A DNA stretch of 64,000 nucleotides from Magicicada septendecula (GCA_034769895.1 CM068368.1:336559076-336623075); one strand, 5' to 3'; counted from the first letter of the stretch, positions 34,558 to 46,230 are shown. The notes: generated from the sequence alone by a model not told the origin. A program made the numbers and translations.

Positions 34558-35817
34558 TGTTATCTTAAATATTAAAGTCACTGTGAGGGCGGCATTTGTT
34601 ATCTTACTCCTCACCTACCATGAATAATCTCTTTACATTATATGTGTAAATACTACCATACTATGGTACGTGTGTACTTACCATTTCTTATTGCTGCCGG
34701 GCTCGTAATCTTCTTATGTTATGTGCTTTTTTACCTAAGGGGTGCCAAGGTTCATTTACAGCGAGATTTTGAGACACAGATGATGACACAAATGAATACA
34801 CGGTATTGTTGAAAATAACCATCAAAATTTAATTCTATATAAGGTATTACAGATGCGACCATGCGGTCAAAACAATGACGTCATATAAGATGACCCAAAA
34901 CAAAATGGCTTTTATTTTTTATATCTCATTTTACTTTCTATACTTCTTTTGTCTGCTAACTTAATATCCGTGTAAATTGTATTGCTGCAGCTTAAAACCA
35001 TTTATTAATTATTAGTTCGTTAATACACAAACCAATGCCCTCAGCATGTTGTGGTTATGGCCATACGTTCACTCGCTCATTCTCACACACATTCATCTTT
35101 AGTCCAGTACATTCTTTTAATTAGTGATTCTGTATTAATGAGCTCATTAAACTATAACAAATGATAAAATGGGACTTCTCTGCTTATCGTTTGGTGTTGT
35201 CCATCCGTTGCTGTTGGTTGACGCCCATGGTGATGGCCGGTGTTCGCCTCTAATTCTGCGGAGTTTAACTGGAGAGATATGTGCACTGATTTTACATTTT
35301 AATATTCATACTGTTAAACAAAATGAGCTTTCATTGCTCCACTATTACTGATAATATTTTGATCTAGTTATTGTAAACTATTTGTAGAAAATTGTTCATA
35401 CAGCGATACATCGCTGTGTCTCCTTTGAAGAGTGGCATTGAAATGAGAACGAGGCAAATGTAAATTTGCGCTTGTGTGTGTATATATTTACGTCACCACT
35501 CTTTTTCATACAGGACTAAGACTGGTTACATGCGTTGTCGTCAGTGCGTCATTGCTTTTGTTATGACGGATCAGTGTTATTGTCCAATCGGAATTCGTAT
35601 TGTAGTCTTTTCGTCACAAACACCGCCATGGTATATTTTGAGTTCAGCACGTCCATCGGCGACTTTGGTGTCTTACTCTGGCCGAAATTTCGTTGTTCCT
35701 TTTTTCCAGAGGGACAAGGTACCTAACCATTCTGTATGTTTAAAAAATACATAATAAAACATTGAAAACCCCTACATAACCCACAATTATGGTATTGGGC
35801 CAGTATGTACTGTTACA
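34558..35817 (-). repeat. 3' LTR of inserted element (1,260 bp)
   Basis: It is the downstream LTR on the minus strand. It differs from the other LTR at three visible positions (near 34,699, 35,034 and 35,501). It carries a perfect CRE palindrome at 34876-34883. A GC-richer zone at about 35,530-35,730 contains caccgccatgg, a strong plus-strand initiation context. Confidence 0.9.
34876..34883. promoter_or_regulatory. CRE-type palindrome TGACGTCA in LTR
   Basis: This is a perfect 8-bp CREB/ATF site followed by tataag. A half site, TACGTCA, lies near 35,489. Such sites can drive LTR transcription in animals. Function here is inferred. Confidence 0.5.
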
Positions 35818-35826
35818 AACCCCCTC
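35818..35826 (-). promoter_or_regulatory. Candidate polypurine tract of inserted element
   Basis: GAGGGGGTT on the minus strand directly abuts the LTR 5' end at 35817. It is short but in the right place and strand. Confidence 0.6.
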
Positions 35827-37706
35827 AAGGAAAATTTTTGTGTCGAAACCCAAAAAATTTCCTTGACTCATTCACACTTTCCTAAAAGGATCAGTCTAGA
35901 TACGTCACCACAACCCCCTATAACGTTACAAAAAAAATTTTATCATCACTTACCCTTGGTCCCATGATGTTGGTCGCACCCTCTGACCTTACTGGACTTC
36001 TCCTGAGAGATCCCTACACCATAAGGCCATGAGGCACTCTACACTCCTGTTCTGACGCTCCAGCCAGCCCAGGACTGCGGTCACAACACCACAAAACTCT
36101 GAAACATTGCATACAAAAATTTTTTAAATAGTGGTTCAGTACACTTCCATATCTACAACTGATATGTTCCCTTTTAGACGCATTGGTTTGTGTTTGGGGC
36201 ATTGGTTTGTTCTAAATTAAAAGTTTAACATAACAACAATAGAACTTCACAATATATATTCTTCTACCACCACCTAACCCAATTTCTTACTTGTAAGAAA
36301 ATAAACAACATATATATATAACTACACATAACACAATATATCAACAATTCTTTATTATACCCCAAAATACCTTCACCTAATTATTTCTATAAATTCAGCT
36401 TACAACTATCATGGCAGACACTTTTTTTTTTTAAACTTTGTTGCTCAACTTATAATCATTTATGTATTTTGTAAATGGCAGCTTACTAGAATATTTTATT
36501 TAACTTCATTTTTAACTTTAAACTTCCAACTTTAAAATCTACTATATCTTAACACTTGTTATCGTCATTACCCCTGTAGTGACCTCCTAACCACACACTC
36601 TATTGCCCCCCAACATAATAAAACATCATAAAACATTGTACATTACATATTAACATTGTTACATTTACCTTACATTAAACAATTTAAATTTACATGATTT
36701 GTACCAAACTTTATCACATTACTACTTCAATTAACTTTTAATTATTTGACATTCATCATTCTATGCAACAATTTCAAATTTATCCTTACCTTTCTGTTAC
36801 AATTACCTTCCTATCATGAATTTTCCTTTTCTAACCCTTCTATCCTTACTCGTTTGGGTGACTCTCTATTATTCACTATTTTCTCTGTCTTATTTTGGCA
36901 TCTGTCAACCTAACCTTACTACCCCTTTTTTACACTAGCCGCTTCTAACCATTAATATATATTTTGACACCAATATCTCTTAATAAACCCCCTTCACAAA
37001 TCCCATTTAAAACCTCTGGCACCGCGCCTTTTTTGTACTAGTATGTGTGTATTCCCTCACTATGCTCATTCCCTTATCGGTTTCTGACCCTTTCAGATAA
37101 CCCTTTCCGGCACACAACGATCCACTCCCGTCTCAACATCTCTCGTTGGACTCCTACACCAATACCCTTATTACAAAATATCACCATCAACAAAAATATA
37201 ATTACCACTCACATTACTCACCTCTACATATAATTACTAACCACTGTGTCCCTAAAATATCTAACACCTCTTTATATTTTATCAGCATCTCAACACTTTA
37301 TTTTTCCTAACTCCCAATAACTCTATTTGACTAACTCCAATGCCCTTATTTTATCCTTACTACCCAAACTCTTTATAACATTTCAACATTAATATACAAT
37401 TAGAAATTCATCACTTATCTGCTAACAACACCTTTCATATCCAAATACATTACCTGCTTAATCATTTACTAACCCTTTAGAATCTAAATCTCATAATATC
37501 ATTTAAACTTCCTTTAGTTATTTAAAATCCTACAATACATGTTTACATAAAATACACAACAACAAAAATACACAAATACATAGACATCAATACACAAAAA
37601 TATACAATTCACATAATCATGAAATCATTTGCCATAATCAGTCCGAATCAGTCCATTTTTAAAAACACTGTCCACACAATTAAATGTTCATAACACAATA
37701 GAAGGT
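35827..37706 (-). other. Non-coding interior of inserted element
   Basis: About 1.9 kb of AT-rich DNA has no ORF longer than 62 codons on either strand and no recognisable pol motif. A GC-richer patch lies at about 35,945-36,100, and there is a run of eleven Ts at 36422-36432. The 62-codon minus ORF at 36014-36202 has no support as a gene. Confidence 0.6.
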
Positions 37707-38855
37707 CTACCCTCCATCGTTAAACAATAGTCTTATTTTCGGTCTGTACAATTTATTTTTTATTAAATACATTATATTAACATCATTAATATAATACACA
37801 TTTAAATCCTTATATTTTATAAAACCATCATAATTAATAGGGTTATTTCCTATCAATTCAACATATAACTTGTCACGATCGGTTATGGTCCTGTCACCTT
37901 CAGTATAATTCGTCACAATCAGATAAGTTACTAAGTCATTATTTTCATTATCATCTCCTACTACTGCTATATCAGCTTCATTACAAGGTAGGTACTTATT
38001 ATTTTTATTATATATCATCTCTACACCTAACCTTTTCATAAACTCTTCATAATTTTTCTTTACTTTATATATCTCAATTTCTCTCTTTCTCTCTCTCTCA
38101 AAACATTTCTCACCATCATACCAAGCTACACACTCTCTCTCCATATATGCAGGGGACTCTACTACTTTATCACTGCACCACCTGTGAAGTGCACAAAAAA
38201 AACCAGGGACCACTTTATTTGTAGACCTTTTGTCTTCCAAATACGCATTGAAGGCACTCTCATCCTTCCTAAACACACGTGAAGTCTTTACTTCACCCCC
38301 TACTACAACATTAAGGGAAAAATTTACCCCCTGCAACCCCTTTATCTGTAAATTCTCTCTATACTTTCTCTCTAATTCATCAACACTTTTTATCACTTCA
38401 TTATCAAATTCTACTCCCATTATACTTTTATCACTACTCTCAATACTCACACAATTATTTTCTAACACCATATTTGTAATTCTATTATCATAATTCTCAC
38501 CACTTACCTTGTCTTTGTTTTCATTCAATTTATTTGATTCTCTACTATTCTCTACCCCCATTTTACTCTCGTAATTTTCATCTACTTGGTTTAATTTGAC
38601 ATTCTGTAAAGTATTCTGCTTTTTTAGCTCACTCTCCAAACTATCTAGTTTTATATTAAGTGTACTGTTCATCTGATTTAATTTGTCTTCGAACTTATTG
38701 TTTTGTTGTTCGAATTTGTCATTGATTAATGTAAATAAATTTTCTAATGAAATTTTATTTTCAACTATTTTGGGTGTTGAACTAGCGTGTCTTTCCAATA
38801 ACATGGATTCTGTCTCTGTGTTATCCATTTCCATGCTATTATTATTATCTGCCAT
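37707..38855 (-). CDS. 382-residue ORF of inserted LTR element, family unknown (Gag position)
   Basis: This is the single long ORF of the inserted element. It starts about 180 bases inside the PBS, in the usual gag place, with a good start context (AAAATGG). Residues 1-30 are Asn/Ser/Glu-rich. Residues 36-97 form a coiled coil (for example FEQQNNKFEDKLNQMNSTLN). Residues 98-165 are polar and low complexity. From about 170 to the end the sequence looks like a folded domain: a basic, aromatic section with Cys at 221, 227, 242 and 251 (around HRWC and WYDGEKC), then an acidic and hydrophobic tail ending RPKIRLLFNDGG. There is no CCHC knuckle, no protease DTG and no YxDD. It is not like the array Gag beyond composition. 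I do not recognise the family. A structural protein of the element is the simplest guess. An acquired host or viral gene is possible. Confidence 0.75.
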   Translation of the reverse strand: MADNNNSMEMDNTETESMLLERHASSTPKIVENKISLENLFTLINDKFEQQNNKFEDKLNQMNSTLNIKLDSLESELKKQNTLQNVKLNQVDENYESKMGVENSRESNKLNENKDKVSGENYDNRITNMVLENNCVSIESSDKSIMGVEFDNEVIKSVDELERKYRENLQIKGLQGVNFSLNVVVGGEVKTSRVFRKDESAFNAYLEDKRSTNKVVPGFFCALHRWCSDKVVESPAYMERECVAWYDGEKCFERERKREIEIYKVKKNYEEFMKRLGVEMIYNKNNKYLPCNEADIAVVGDDNENNDLVTYLIVTNYTEGDRTITDRDKLYVELIGNNPINYDGFIKYKDLNVYYINDVNIMYLIKNKLYRPKIRLLFNDGG

Positions 38856-39033
38856 TTTTATTTTAAATGTTGGAATTACTATTTCGCTCTACTTGTAACA
38901 AAATTACACAATTACTATTTACTCTGGTTGTCAACATAACCTCCATAACCTCTCTCGTTAGGTTCTGGATATCATCTCGTCATCCTCTATGTCTCTGAAT
39001 CTGGCTTATTTATATAAAATAATTTTATATAAA

Positions 39034-39051
39034 GTCAACTGTTTGGGGCCA
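39034..39051 (-). promoter_or_regulatory. Primer-binding site candidate of inserted element
   Basis: TGGCCCCAAACAGTTGAC on the minus strand follows the LTR end (GATAACA) after a two-base spacer. It starts with the required TGG. I could not match it to a specific tRNA from memory. Confidence 0.6.
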
Positions 39052-39053
39052 TT

Positions 39054-40313
39054 TGTTATCTTAAATATTAAAGTCACTGTGAGGGCGGCATTTGTTATCT
39101 TACTCCTCACCTACCATGAATAATCTCTTTACATTATATGTGTAAATACTACCATACTATGGTACGTGTGTACTTACCATTTCTTATTGCTGCCAGGCTC
39201 GTAATCTTCTTATGTTATGTGCTTTTTTACCTAAGGGGTGCCAAGGTTCATTTACAGCGAGATTTTGAGACACAGATGATGACACAAATGAATACACGGT
39301 ATTGTTGAAAATAACCATCAAAATTTAATTCTATATAAGGTATTACAGATGCGACCATGCGGTCAAAACAATGACGTCATATAAGATGACCCAAAACAAA
39401 ATGGCTTTTATTTTTTATATCTCATTTTACTTTCTATACTTCTTTTGTCTGCTAACTTAATATCCGTGTAAATTGTATTGCTGCAGCTTAAAACCATTTA
39501 TTAATTATTAGTTCGTTAATACACAAACCAGTGCCCTCAGCATGTTGTGGTTATGGCCATACGTTCACTCGCTCATTCTCACACACATTCATCTTTAGTC
39601 CAGTACATTCTTTTAATTAGTGATTCTGTATTAATGAGCTCATTAAACTATAACAAATGATAAAATGGGACTTCTCTGCTTATCGTTTGGTGTTGTCCAT
39701 CCGTTGCTGTTGGTTGACGCCCATGGTGATGGCCGGTGTTCGCCTCTAATTCTGCGGAGTTTAACTGGAGAGATATGTGCACTGATTTTACATTTTAATA
39801 TTCATACTGTTAAACAAAATGAGCTTTCATTGCTCCACTATTACTGATAATATTTTGATCTAGTTATTGTAAACTATTTGTAGAAAATTGTTCATACAGC
39901 GATACATCGCTGTGTCTCCTTTGAAGAGTGGCATTGAAATGAGAACGAGGCAAATGTAAATTTGCGCTTGTGTGTGTATATATTTACGTCACCAATCTTT
40001 TTCATACAGGACTAAGACTGGTTACATGCGTTGTCGTCAGTGCGTCATTGCTTTTGTTATGACGGATCAGTGTTATTGTCCAATCGGAATTCGTATTGTA
40101 GTCTTTTCGTCACAAACACCGCCATGGTATATTTTGAGTTCAGCACGTCCATCGGCGACTTTGGTGTCTTACTCTGGCCGAAATTTCGTTGTTCCTTTTT
40201 TCCAGAGGGACAAGGTACCTAACCATTCTGTATGTTTAAAAAATACATAATAAAACATTGAAAACCCCTACATAACCCACAATTATGGTATTGGGCCAGT
40301 ATGTACTGTTACA
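39054..40313 (-). repeat. 5' LTR of inserted element (1,260 bp)
   Basis: It has the same length and ends as 34558-35817 and starts exactly 4,496 bases further along. It is the promoter LTR for the minus-strand element. Confidence 0.9.
39372..39379. promoter_or_regulatory. CRE-type palindrome TGACGTCA in 5' LTR
   Basis: This is the same site as 34876-34883, in the LTR that would drive the element. Confidence 0.5.
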
Positions 40314-40317
40314 TATT
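40314..40317. repeat. Target-site duplication TATT, right copy
   Basis: It directly follows GTTACA of the LTR and continues into gttattctatttatttcc, the normal array interior. Confidence 0.85.
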
Positions 40318-40881
40318 GTTATTCTATTTATTTCCAGCCATCGATTCTTCTTCTGCAAGTTCAGGCTTTCATTTATTTGTTTTAAGTACTTATTCTCTTC
40401 ATTCAGTATGATCCCCTTATTATCGTTCTTAACCATCATATTCTCTTCCAAAACCTGTATTGGTGGGCTATTTGTTTATGTTTTCTTAAATCTTCACTTG
40501 TCATTACAATTATCATTATCTTTCCTTCTCATTTCTCAAATAGTTGCCTTGTCGGTAATCATACAATCAGTCCCTTTTCTCTATAGTTTGTTTGGAATTA
40601 GTTTAACCATGATCCATAATTTCATCTGTACTGGTCGTTCGGATCACTCTGGTGTGCAGAACTATTTCCGTCCTTGTGATATAGATCTCACTATTGCTAC
40701 CTGATACAGCAATTCTTCTAATACTACATGTTCATTACTATTTAGGCCTACCTCAATCACTTTATCATTTTGCTTATTAAATAAATATGTTAATGGTATA
40801 TCAATTGTTAATGCTATCACTGATATTTTACTTCTGGTGTATTCGACTTAACTATGGATTTACTTAACGTTTTACTTACTG
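40318..40881 (-). pseudogene. pol: Degenerate interior, right part, after the insertion
   Basis: It is homologous to 4768-5328. It has a private change at about 40,703 (acctgat against accttat) and an aacgtt at about 40,866 where others have aatgtt. Confidence 0.65.
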
Positions 40882-41220
40882 TTATATTTGATTCCCTTTG
40901 AAAGTTTCTATTAAGCTCCTTCTGTTATTTTTAAAATTACTTACTCTTCTGTATTCCGTACTTAGGATGTTAAGTACATTAACTAGTCCATTGTTCATCA
41001 TCTCCCACTCTTCCCGTGTTTTTATTAATTTCCTTTGATGCATTTGTCTCATTTTCTTTGTCTTCATTTCCATGTGCTTAATATTCTCTTTGTTTCTGTT
41101 AGGTTTCTTTTCAGATAACAATACACTTTTGTCTTTTTTATTTTCTATTTCATTACTACCTTCTATTTTCTGATCTACTGGTTCCTTTGACTGGTTCCTG
41201 TCATTGTTTAATCCTTCCAT
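40882..41220 (-). CDS. Gag continuation ORF, 112 codons (unit 8)
   Basis: This ORF is in frame with Gag beyond the TAG. Its translation equals unit 7. Confidence 0.55.
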   Translation of the reverse strand: MEGLNNDRNQSKEPVDQKIEGSNEIENKKDKSVLLSEKKPNRNKENIKHMEMKTKKMRQMHQRKLIKTREEWEMMNNGLVNVLNILSTEYRRVSNFKNNRRSLIETFKGNQI

Positions 41221-41256
41221 TAACAGTCTACGATCATTTATTATTTCTTCTCTATA

Positions 41257-41946
41257 CTATTCTAATTGTTGTTTCACTTGTTGTTTCAATTCCTCTTTAT
41301 TCTTCTCACTCTCTTCCTTCAACAGTCTTTTTAATTCTTCGTTACTTTGTCTAATCTCCTCCTTCAACTGTTGTTGTAAAGTTTCATTATTGCTTTTGAT
41401 TTTTTTATTTAATTCTTCATTATCTTCCCTCATTTGTTTCTTCAGTTCTTCAGTATTTTGTTTTAATAAGTTTTCATTATCTACTCTCATTTGTTTAAAC
41501 TCTTCTTGGTTACTATCCATTTTCTTGTTAAGTGTTTCGATATTCTTTTCATTATTTTGATCTATTTTTTCAATATCCTCCTTCATTTGTTTCAATGTTT
41601 GATTACTGCTTTCGATTTTTTTATTCGATTCTTCACTATTTTGTTTCAATGTTTCATTATGTTTTCTTGAGTTTTCGTTTAATGACTCTAATTTTTTATT
41701 TAATTCTTCCTTGTCTTCCTCTCTTTTTTCCTCATTCCTTTTTAGGAATTCCATTATGCCATCCCATCTCATTTCTTCTGCAGTCCTATTTGGTTCTCTT
41801 TGTGTGGGTTTTTTTGGTTGGTCCCCTGGGATATCCCTTACCACTGTTTCTATTTCTTCAGTCGCTGTTACTTCCTTCGCCTCCATGTTCAATTCTATTT
41901 CTTCTCCCTCCGTGCGTTTACGTGACGTTGCTCTTCTCCTTGACAT
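41257..41946 (-). CDS. gag: Gag-like coiled-coil protein (unit 8)
   Basis: The protein has 229 residues with Glu184Lys, a change shared by units 8-12 only. Confidence 0.7.
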   Translation of the reverse strand: MSRRRATSRKRTEGEEIELNMEAKEVTATEEIETVVRDIPGDQPKKPTQREPNRTAEEMRWDGIMEFLKRNEEKREEDKEELNKKLESLNENSRKHNETLKQNSEESNKKIESSNQTLKQMKEDIEKIDQNNEKNIETLNKKMDSNQEEFKQMRVDNENLLKQNTEELKKQMREDNEELNKKIKSNNETLQQQLKEEIRQSNEELKRLLKEESEKNKEELKQQVKQQLE

Positions 41947-42314
41947 CTCTGTTGCTTAAACGTAGCCCCCACTAGAGTAGAAATTGCTATAACACTCACA
42001 ATAAGAATACAAAGTTATTCTATCTCTAGCCTCACTAGTTGGGCTCCAATTCTGTAACACTAAGAGATTACTTCCGTATCTATCTTAAGCCTCACTGTTG
42101 GGATCTCCAATTTTGTAACACTACGGGTTATTTAGTCACACGTTGGTTGCGTCAATTCTGTAACACTACGGGAATTCTCTCCCGTATCTATTTTAAGCCT
42201 CACTGTTGGGATCGCCAATTCTGTAACGTTAAGATTTATTCGTACTATCTAAATTGTACTTGGTTTGTATTTTAAGGATGAGTATGTTGTCAGGGTAATG
42301 TTAGTTGAGCGCCA
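41947..42314 (-). promoter_or_regulatory. Leader with PBS, long form (unit 8)
   Basis: The PBS begins at 42314 on the minus strand. The 20-bp piece is present. Confidence 0.65.
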
Positions 42315-44369
42315 ATTTGCAATCAAATGTTGCAAATAAAATTTATTGATAAATTGGTAATTAATATTGCATATAGCATAAGGGTTTCTTTTTCTTCTAT
42401 ATTTTTATCTTTTGTAATCTTTTATTCAACATAAAATTATGACTATTAATGCTCAGTAAGGCAGATTCAAATCAGGTGCCATACTTTCCTTGTTGGGAGT
42501 GTTACCAACCTATGCTAGTTGATGAAAAAATTAACATTCATTAATATGGTGTATATAATATCATATACATTTTAATTATCCATTAAATAAAGAAAAGAAA
42601 ACCTTTTATCTGTTGTTATTGAACTCAAATCGTTTATCCTTTTTAAAATTTTTTTAAGAGACAGTAATAATTGTTAACGAAGTATGACCGGTTGTTCTTT
42701 AAATATGCTCAGAATGGCAGCAGTAGCTCTTATATCTCAAGGCAGACCTATCTGTACTTTAATAATTACTAAATAAAATACAACTAGAATGGTTTTACGT
42801 TAGATCCTTTTGACTACGGTATAAACTACAAATATCTTAGGAAAAGTACCAAAATACATGGGCTTATAATAAATTACAGAGTGGTTTTACAAGAGTCTAT
42901 TAAGAAGTTTACAATGTTCAGTGTCTAGGTTATGTTGATTTATGTGTTTTCAATGTCTAATACACTTTAAATGGTTATATTACCATATATTAATAGTTTT
43001 TTACACTGAAAACAAGATTGTTCATTAATTATTTTCACAGTGAAGGTTCAAAAATAGTTTTAATCAAAAGTGTAAACAGTGTCTTTGAAAAGTGTAACTT
43101 AGGCCATTAAGGTAATTTCTTCAGTTTAGATATTTAGCTAAAATACTTCCCTTCCTGGATAGGTCGATCTTGTTTCTTCATATGTTAATTGGTTTCCTTC
43201 TTTTGAACAATGTTGTACTTCTTTCTTCTAAATATTTAGTTTTGTAATATAATTTAACTTTAATTAGGTTCACTGATGTTAAATTCAAAACATGTTGGAT
43301 TGGTCTCTCGTATTTTTATATATCAACCTTTCTCGTTTAAATCTAATAATGGACTCCTCTTTATTCAATTTATAACATATCAGTTGCTAAGGCCTATAAC
43401 TTAGCTTTCATTGGTTTAAATTGTGTCATCTGTAGTTACTATGGTTCTCTCTGAGCCTCAAAATAAACAAACTTCTAATATTTTACTTTAAATTTTCTTA
43501 AAATTGTTATACCTTTTTTATCTGATCTCTGATCTTTAATATACTAGTATCTTTGAGTTTCTGATGGAACACTGATTGTTTTGATACCACTTTTGATTAT
43601 CTTCCATTACATATTTCCTGAGTTACCATTTCACAGTTTTAACTATTTGTACAAAATTATTATTAGTTCTTTTTGTACTCTTCACTTTACTAAAACGATT
43701 GGATACAATCAGTAATAACATAGTTCAACGTGACATTAAAACTCTTTTTTCAAATTCCTTAACTATCTAGGCCTAACATGCCTAGTTTCACAAATTTCTC
43801 TTATTATAATTTTGGTACCCTTCCATTAACACTAACATTTGTTTTATTAATATTACAACATATATTATTAATCAATATCAAACAACTAATTACTAATAAT
43901 TATTAGTAAACATATGACAATTCTCATTAAACTTCTGGATACAATCCAGTTTTTATAAACATAATAAAACATGGTAAGTAGTTCCCAAAACATTGTCCTC
44001 CTTACTTAATAACTAGACTATCTCAAAACACAACGATTAAAACATTGTTTATAATTAATCACTTCCCTCATAAACATAACACAACTCTTAATAAACTTAT
44101 GAATTAATTTCCACTCTCACACACCTAGTGGGATTAGTATTAGTATAGTAAGTATTTCTAAAACATTGTCCTCCTTACTTACTAACTTTAATAGTTTAAA
44201 CATAACTATTAGAACATTATTTAACATTAATTAGTAATAATAAACCTACAATTGGTAGTCCTTGAAAGAGGCTTCCTTATGTTTCCTGGTACTTTTCTAG
44301 GATTTATAAACATATTTTACTCATGTAATTACTCAACAAGAAGATGGGCAAAATATCATGTAACATAAT
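42315..44369 (-). repeat. LTR of the array element (unit 8)
   Basis: The LTR is 2,055 bp. It shares aactagac (near 44,011) and aggcttcct (near 44,270) with unit 10 only. The PPT is at 44371-44380. Confidence 0.75.
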
Positions 44370-44448
44370 ACCCCTCCCCCAGAAAACGGGTTATTTTAGT
44401 AATAAACTGATTACTTAAATAAGCTGATTTATATAACAAGTGCTGCTC

Positions 44449-44693
44449 TTAATTTTCATAATATTTTTTAATTTCAGCTTGATTGTACACGCCCTTTACT
44501 TTATTAGTTTCTGGAATGGTCAATTCATAGGTATTATTCCCTTTATCCCTGGTTATCCTATACGGTCCTGTATACAATAAAATTTTTTAGCTATTCCTTC
44601 TGCAGAACTTGGTAAATGCCTGTTTTTCAGTAACACCTTTTCTCCCACATTGTATTTTAAAATCTTATTTTTATTCTTTTCTTCCTCATGGTT
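44449..44693 (-). pseudogene. pol: Integrase C-terminal remnant, frameshifted
   Basis: This is the GPY/F fragment with a one-base loss (caataaaatt for caataataatt, near 44,576-44,584) inside the KKLLLLY codons. The frame is broken. The same lesion is present at 53560-53804. Confidence 0.8.
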
Positions 44694-45891
44694 TCAGGTA
44701 TTGGGTTGTGATGAATTTTCTTAGGTTGGGTTATTATATAATAATTTACAAATAACTTCTTTTTCTTCTCGGGTGAATCTAAGAAAATATATTATTTTTT
44801 CTTCATTTTCCTTATATAGGTGGTTACCAACTGATTTTTCCTTTCCTCTGAGGTTTCTTTTCTTTCTTCCTCTGCTTTATCTCCTGTTCTGGTTGATTCC
44901 TTAATTGGGGTTATCAATTCCTCCCTAACTTTAAATGGCATGGTGAATGCATATCGGCTGTGAGTGATACTATTCTGACCTATTCCTCACCCGACCATTC
45001 ACCATGGTACAGTGCTCATTGGCCCCTGCCCATAATAATAATTTTTGAGTGGCGCCGTAGCTTTCTACACTCTTAAAAAATGGTAACTATTGCGTTACTT
45101 TAAACACCCTTGGAATCCTGTTGCCTTCTTAACTCTTCTTGTTATTATAATTTGCATCCCAGCAGCTCCCCTTACTTTTATATTATTGATTTTCAGTTTT
45201 GGTAAAATCCTTGGTATATTTCTTCTCTTCTATTTAATTTCATTTCGTAGTTAATTGATTCATTTGCCACAGTGTTATTCATCTCCTTTTTCAATACCCC
45301 TTTTTAGCAATTAAAACTATGGTTATTGTTATTCTATTTATTTCCAGACATCGATTCTTCTTCTGCAAGTTCAGGCTTTCATTTATTTGTGTTAAGTACT
45401 TATTCTCTTCATTCAGTATGATCCCCTTATTATCGTTCTTAACCATCATATTCTCTTCCAAAACCTGTATTGGTGGGCTATTTGTTTATGTTTTCTTAAA
45501 TCTTCACTTGTCATTACAATTATCATTATCTTTCCTTCTCATTTCTCAAATAGTTGCCTTGTCGGTAATCATACAATCAGTCCCTTTTCTCTATAGTTTG
45601 TTTGGAATTAGTTTAACCATGATCCATAATTTCATCTGTACTGGTCGTTCGGATCACTCTGGTGTGCAGAACTATTTCCGTCCTTGTGATATAGATCTCA
45701 CTATTGCTACCTTATACAGCAATTCTTCTAATACTACATGTTCATTACTATTTAGGCCTACCTCAATCACTTTATCATTTTGCTTATTAAATAAATATGT
45801 TAATGGTATATCAATTGTTAATGCTATCACTGATATTTTACTTCTGGTGTATTCGACTTAATTATGGATTTACTTAATGTTTTACTTACTG
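44694..45891 (-). pseudogene. pol: Degenerate gag-pol interior
   Basis: It is homologous to 4131-5328. It carries cagcagctcc instead of tgcagctcc (near 45,160), a change that marks all interiors from here to the right. Confidence 0.6.
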
Positions 45892-46230
45892 TTATATTTG
45901 ATTCCCTTTGAAAGTTTCTATTAAGCTCCTTCTGTTATTTTTAAAATTACTTACTCTTCTGTATTCCGTACTTAGGATGTTAAGTACATTAACTAGTCCA
46001 TTGTTCATCATCTCCCACTCTTCCCGTGTTTTTATTAATTTCCTTTGATGCATTTGTCTCATTTTCTTTGTCTTCATTTCCATGTGCTTAATATTCTCTT
46101 TGTTTCTGTTAGGTTTCTTTTCAGATAACAATACACTTTTGTCTTTTTTATTTTCTATTTCATTACTACCTTCTATTTTCTGATCTACTGGTTCCTTTGA
46201 CTGGTTCCTGTCATTGTTTAATCCTTCCAT
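45892..46230 (-). CDS. Gag continuation ORF, 112 codons (unit 9)
   Basis: This ORF is in frame with Gag beyond the TAG. It shows no change relative to unit 8. Confidence 0.55.
   Translation of the reverse strand: MEGLNNDRNQSKEPVDQKIEGSNEIENKKDKSVLLSEKKPNRNKENIKHMEMKTKKMRQMHQRKLIKTREEWEMMNNGLVNVLNILSTEYRRVSNFKNNRRSLIETFKGNQI

Larger units (their letters stand above)
34558..40313 (-). mobile_element. Young non-autonomous LTR retrotransposon, complete
   Basis: The 5,756-bp element has two 1,260-bp LTRs (34558-35817 and 39054-40313), both beginning TGTTAT and ending GTTACA. It is flanked by TATT duplications and absent from the equivalent site of every other unit. A PBS candidate is next to the right LTR and a short purine tract next to the left LTR, so the element reads on the minus strand, like its host array. 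The only sizeable gene is the 382-codon ORF. About 1.9 kb of the interior is non-coding. I find no protease, RT, RNase H or integrase, so it would depend on another element's enzymes (LARD-like). The 4-bp duplication suits Gypsy-type integrases, but the family is not proven. Confidence 0.85.

Noticed and set aside
35169-35351. 60-codon plus-strand ORF in the LTR (also at 39665)
   Set aside because: It is duplicated only because it lies in both LTRs. There is no motif, and length is within chance expectation.
35945-36110. tRNA-derived SINE in the GC-richer patch of the inserted element
   Set aside because: Only a weak B-box-like match was seen (GGTGCGACC on the minus strand), with no convincing A box, tail or target duplication.
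36014-36202. 62-codon minus-strand ORF in the inserted element
   Set aside because: It is short, with no domain, no good start context and no second copy for comparison.
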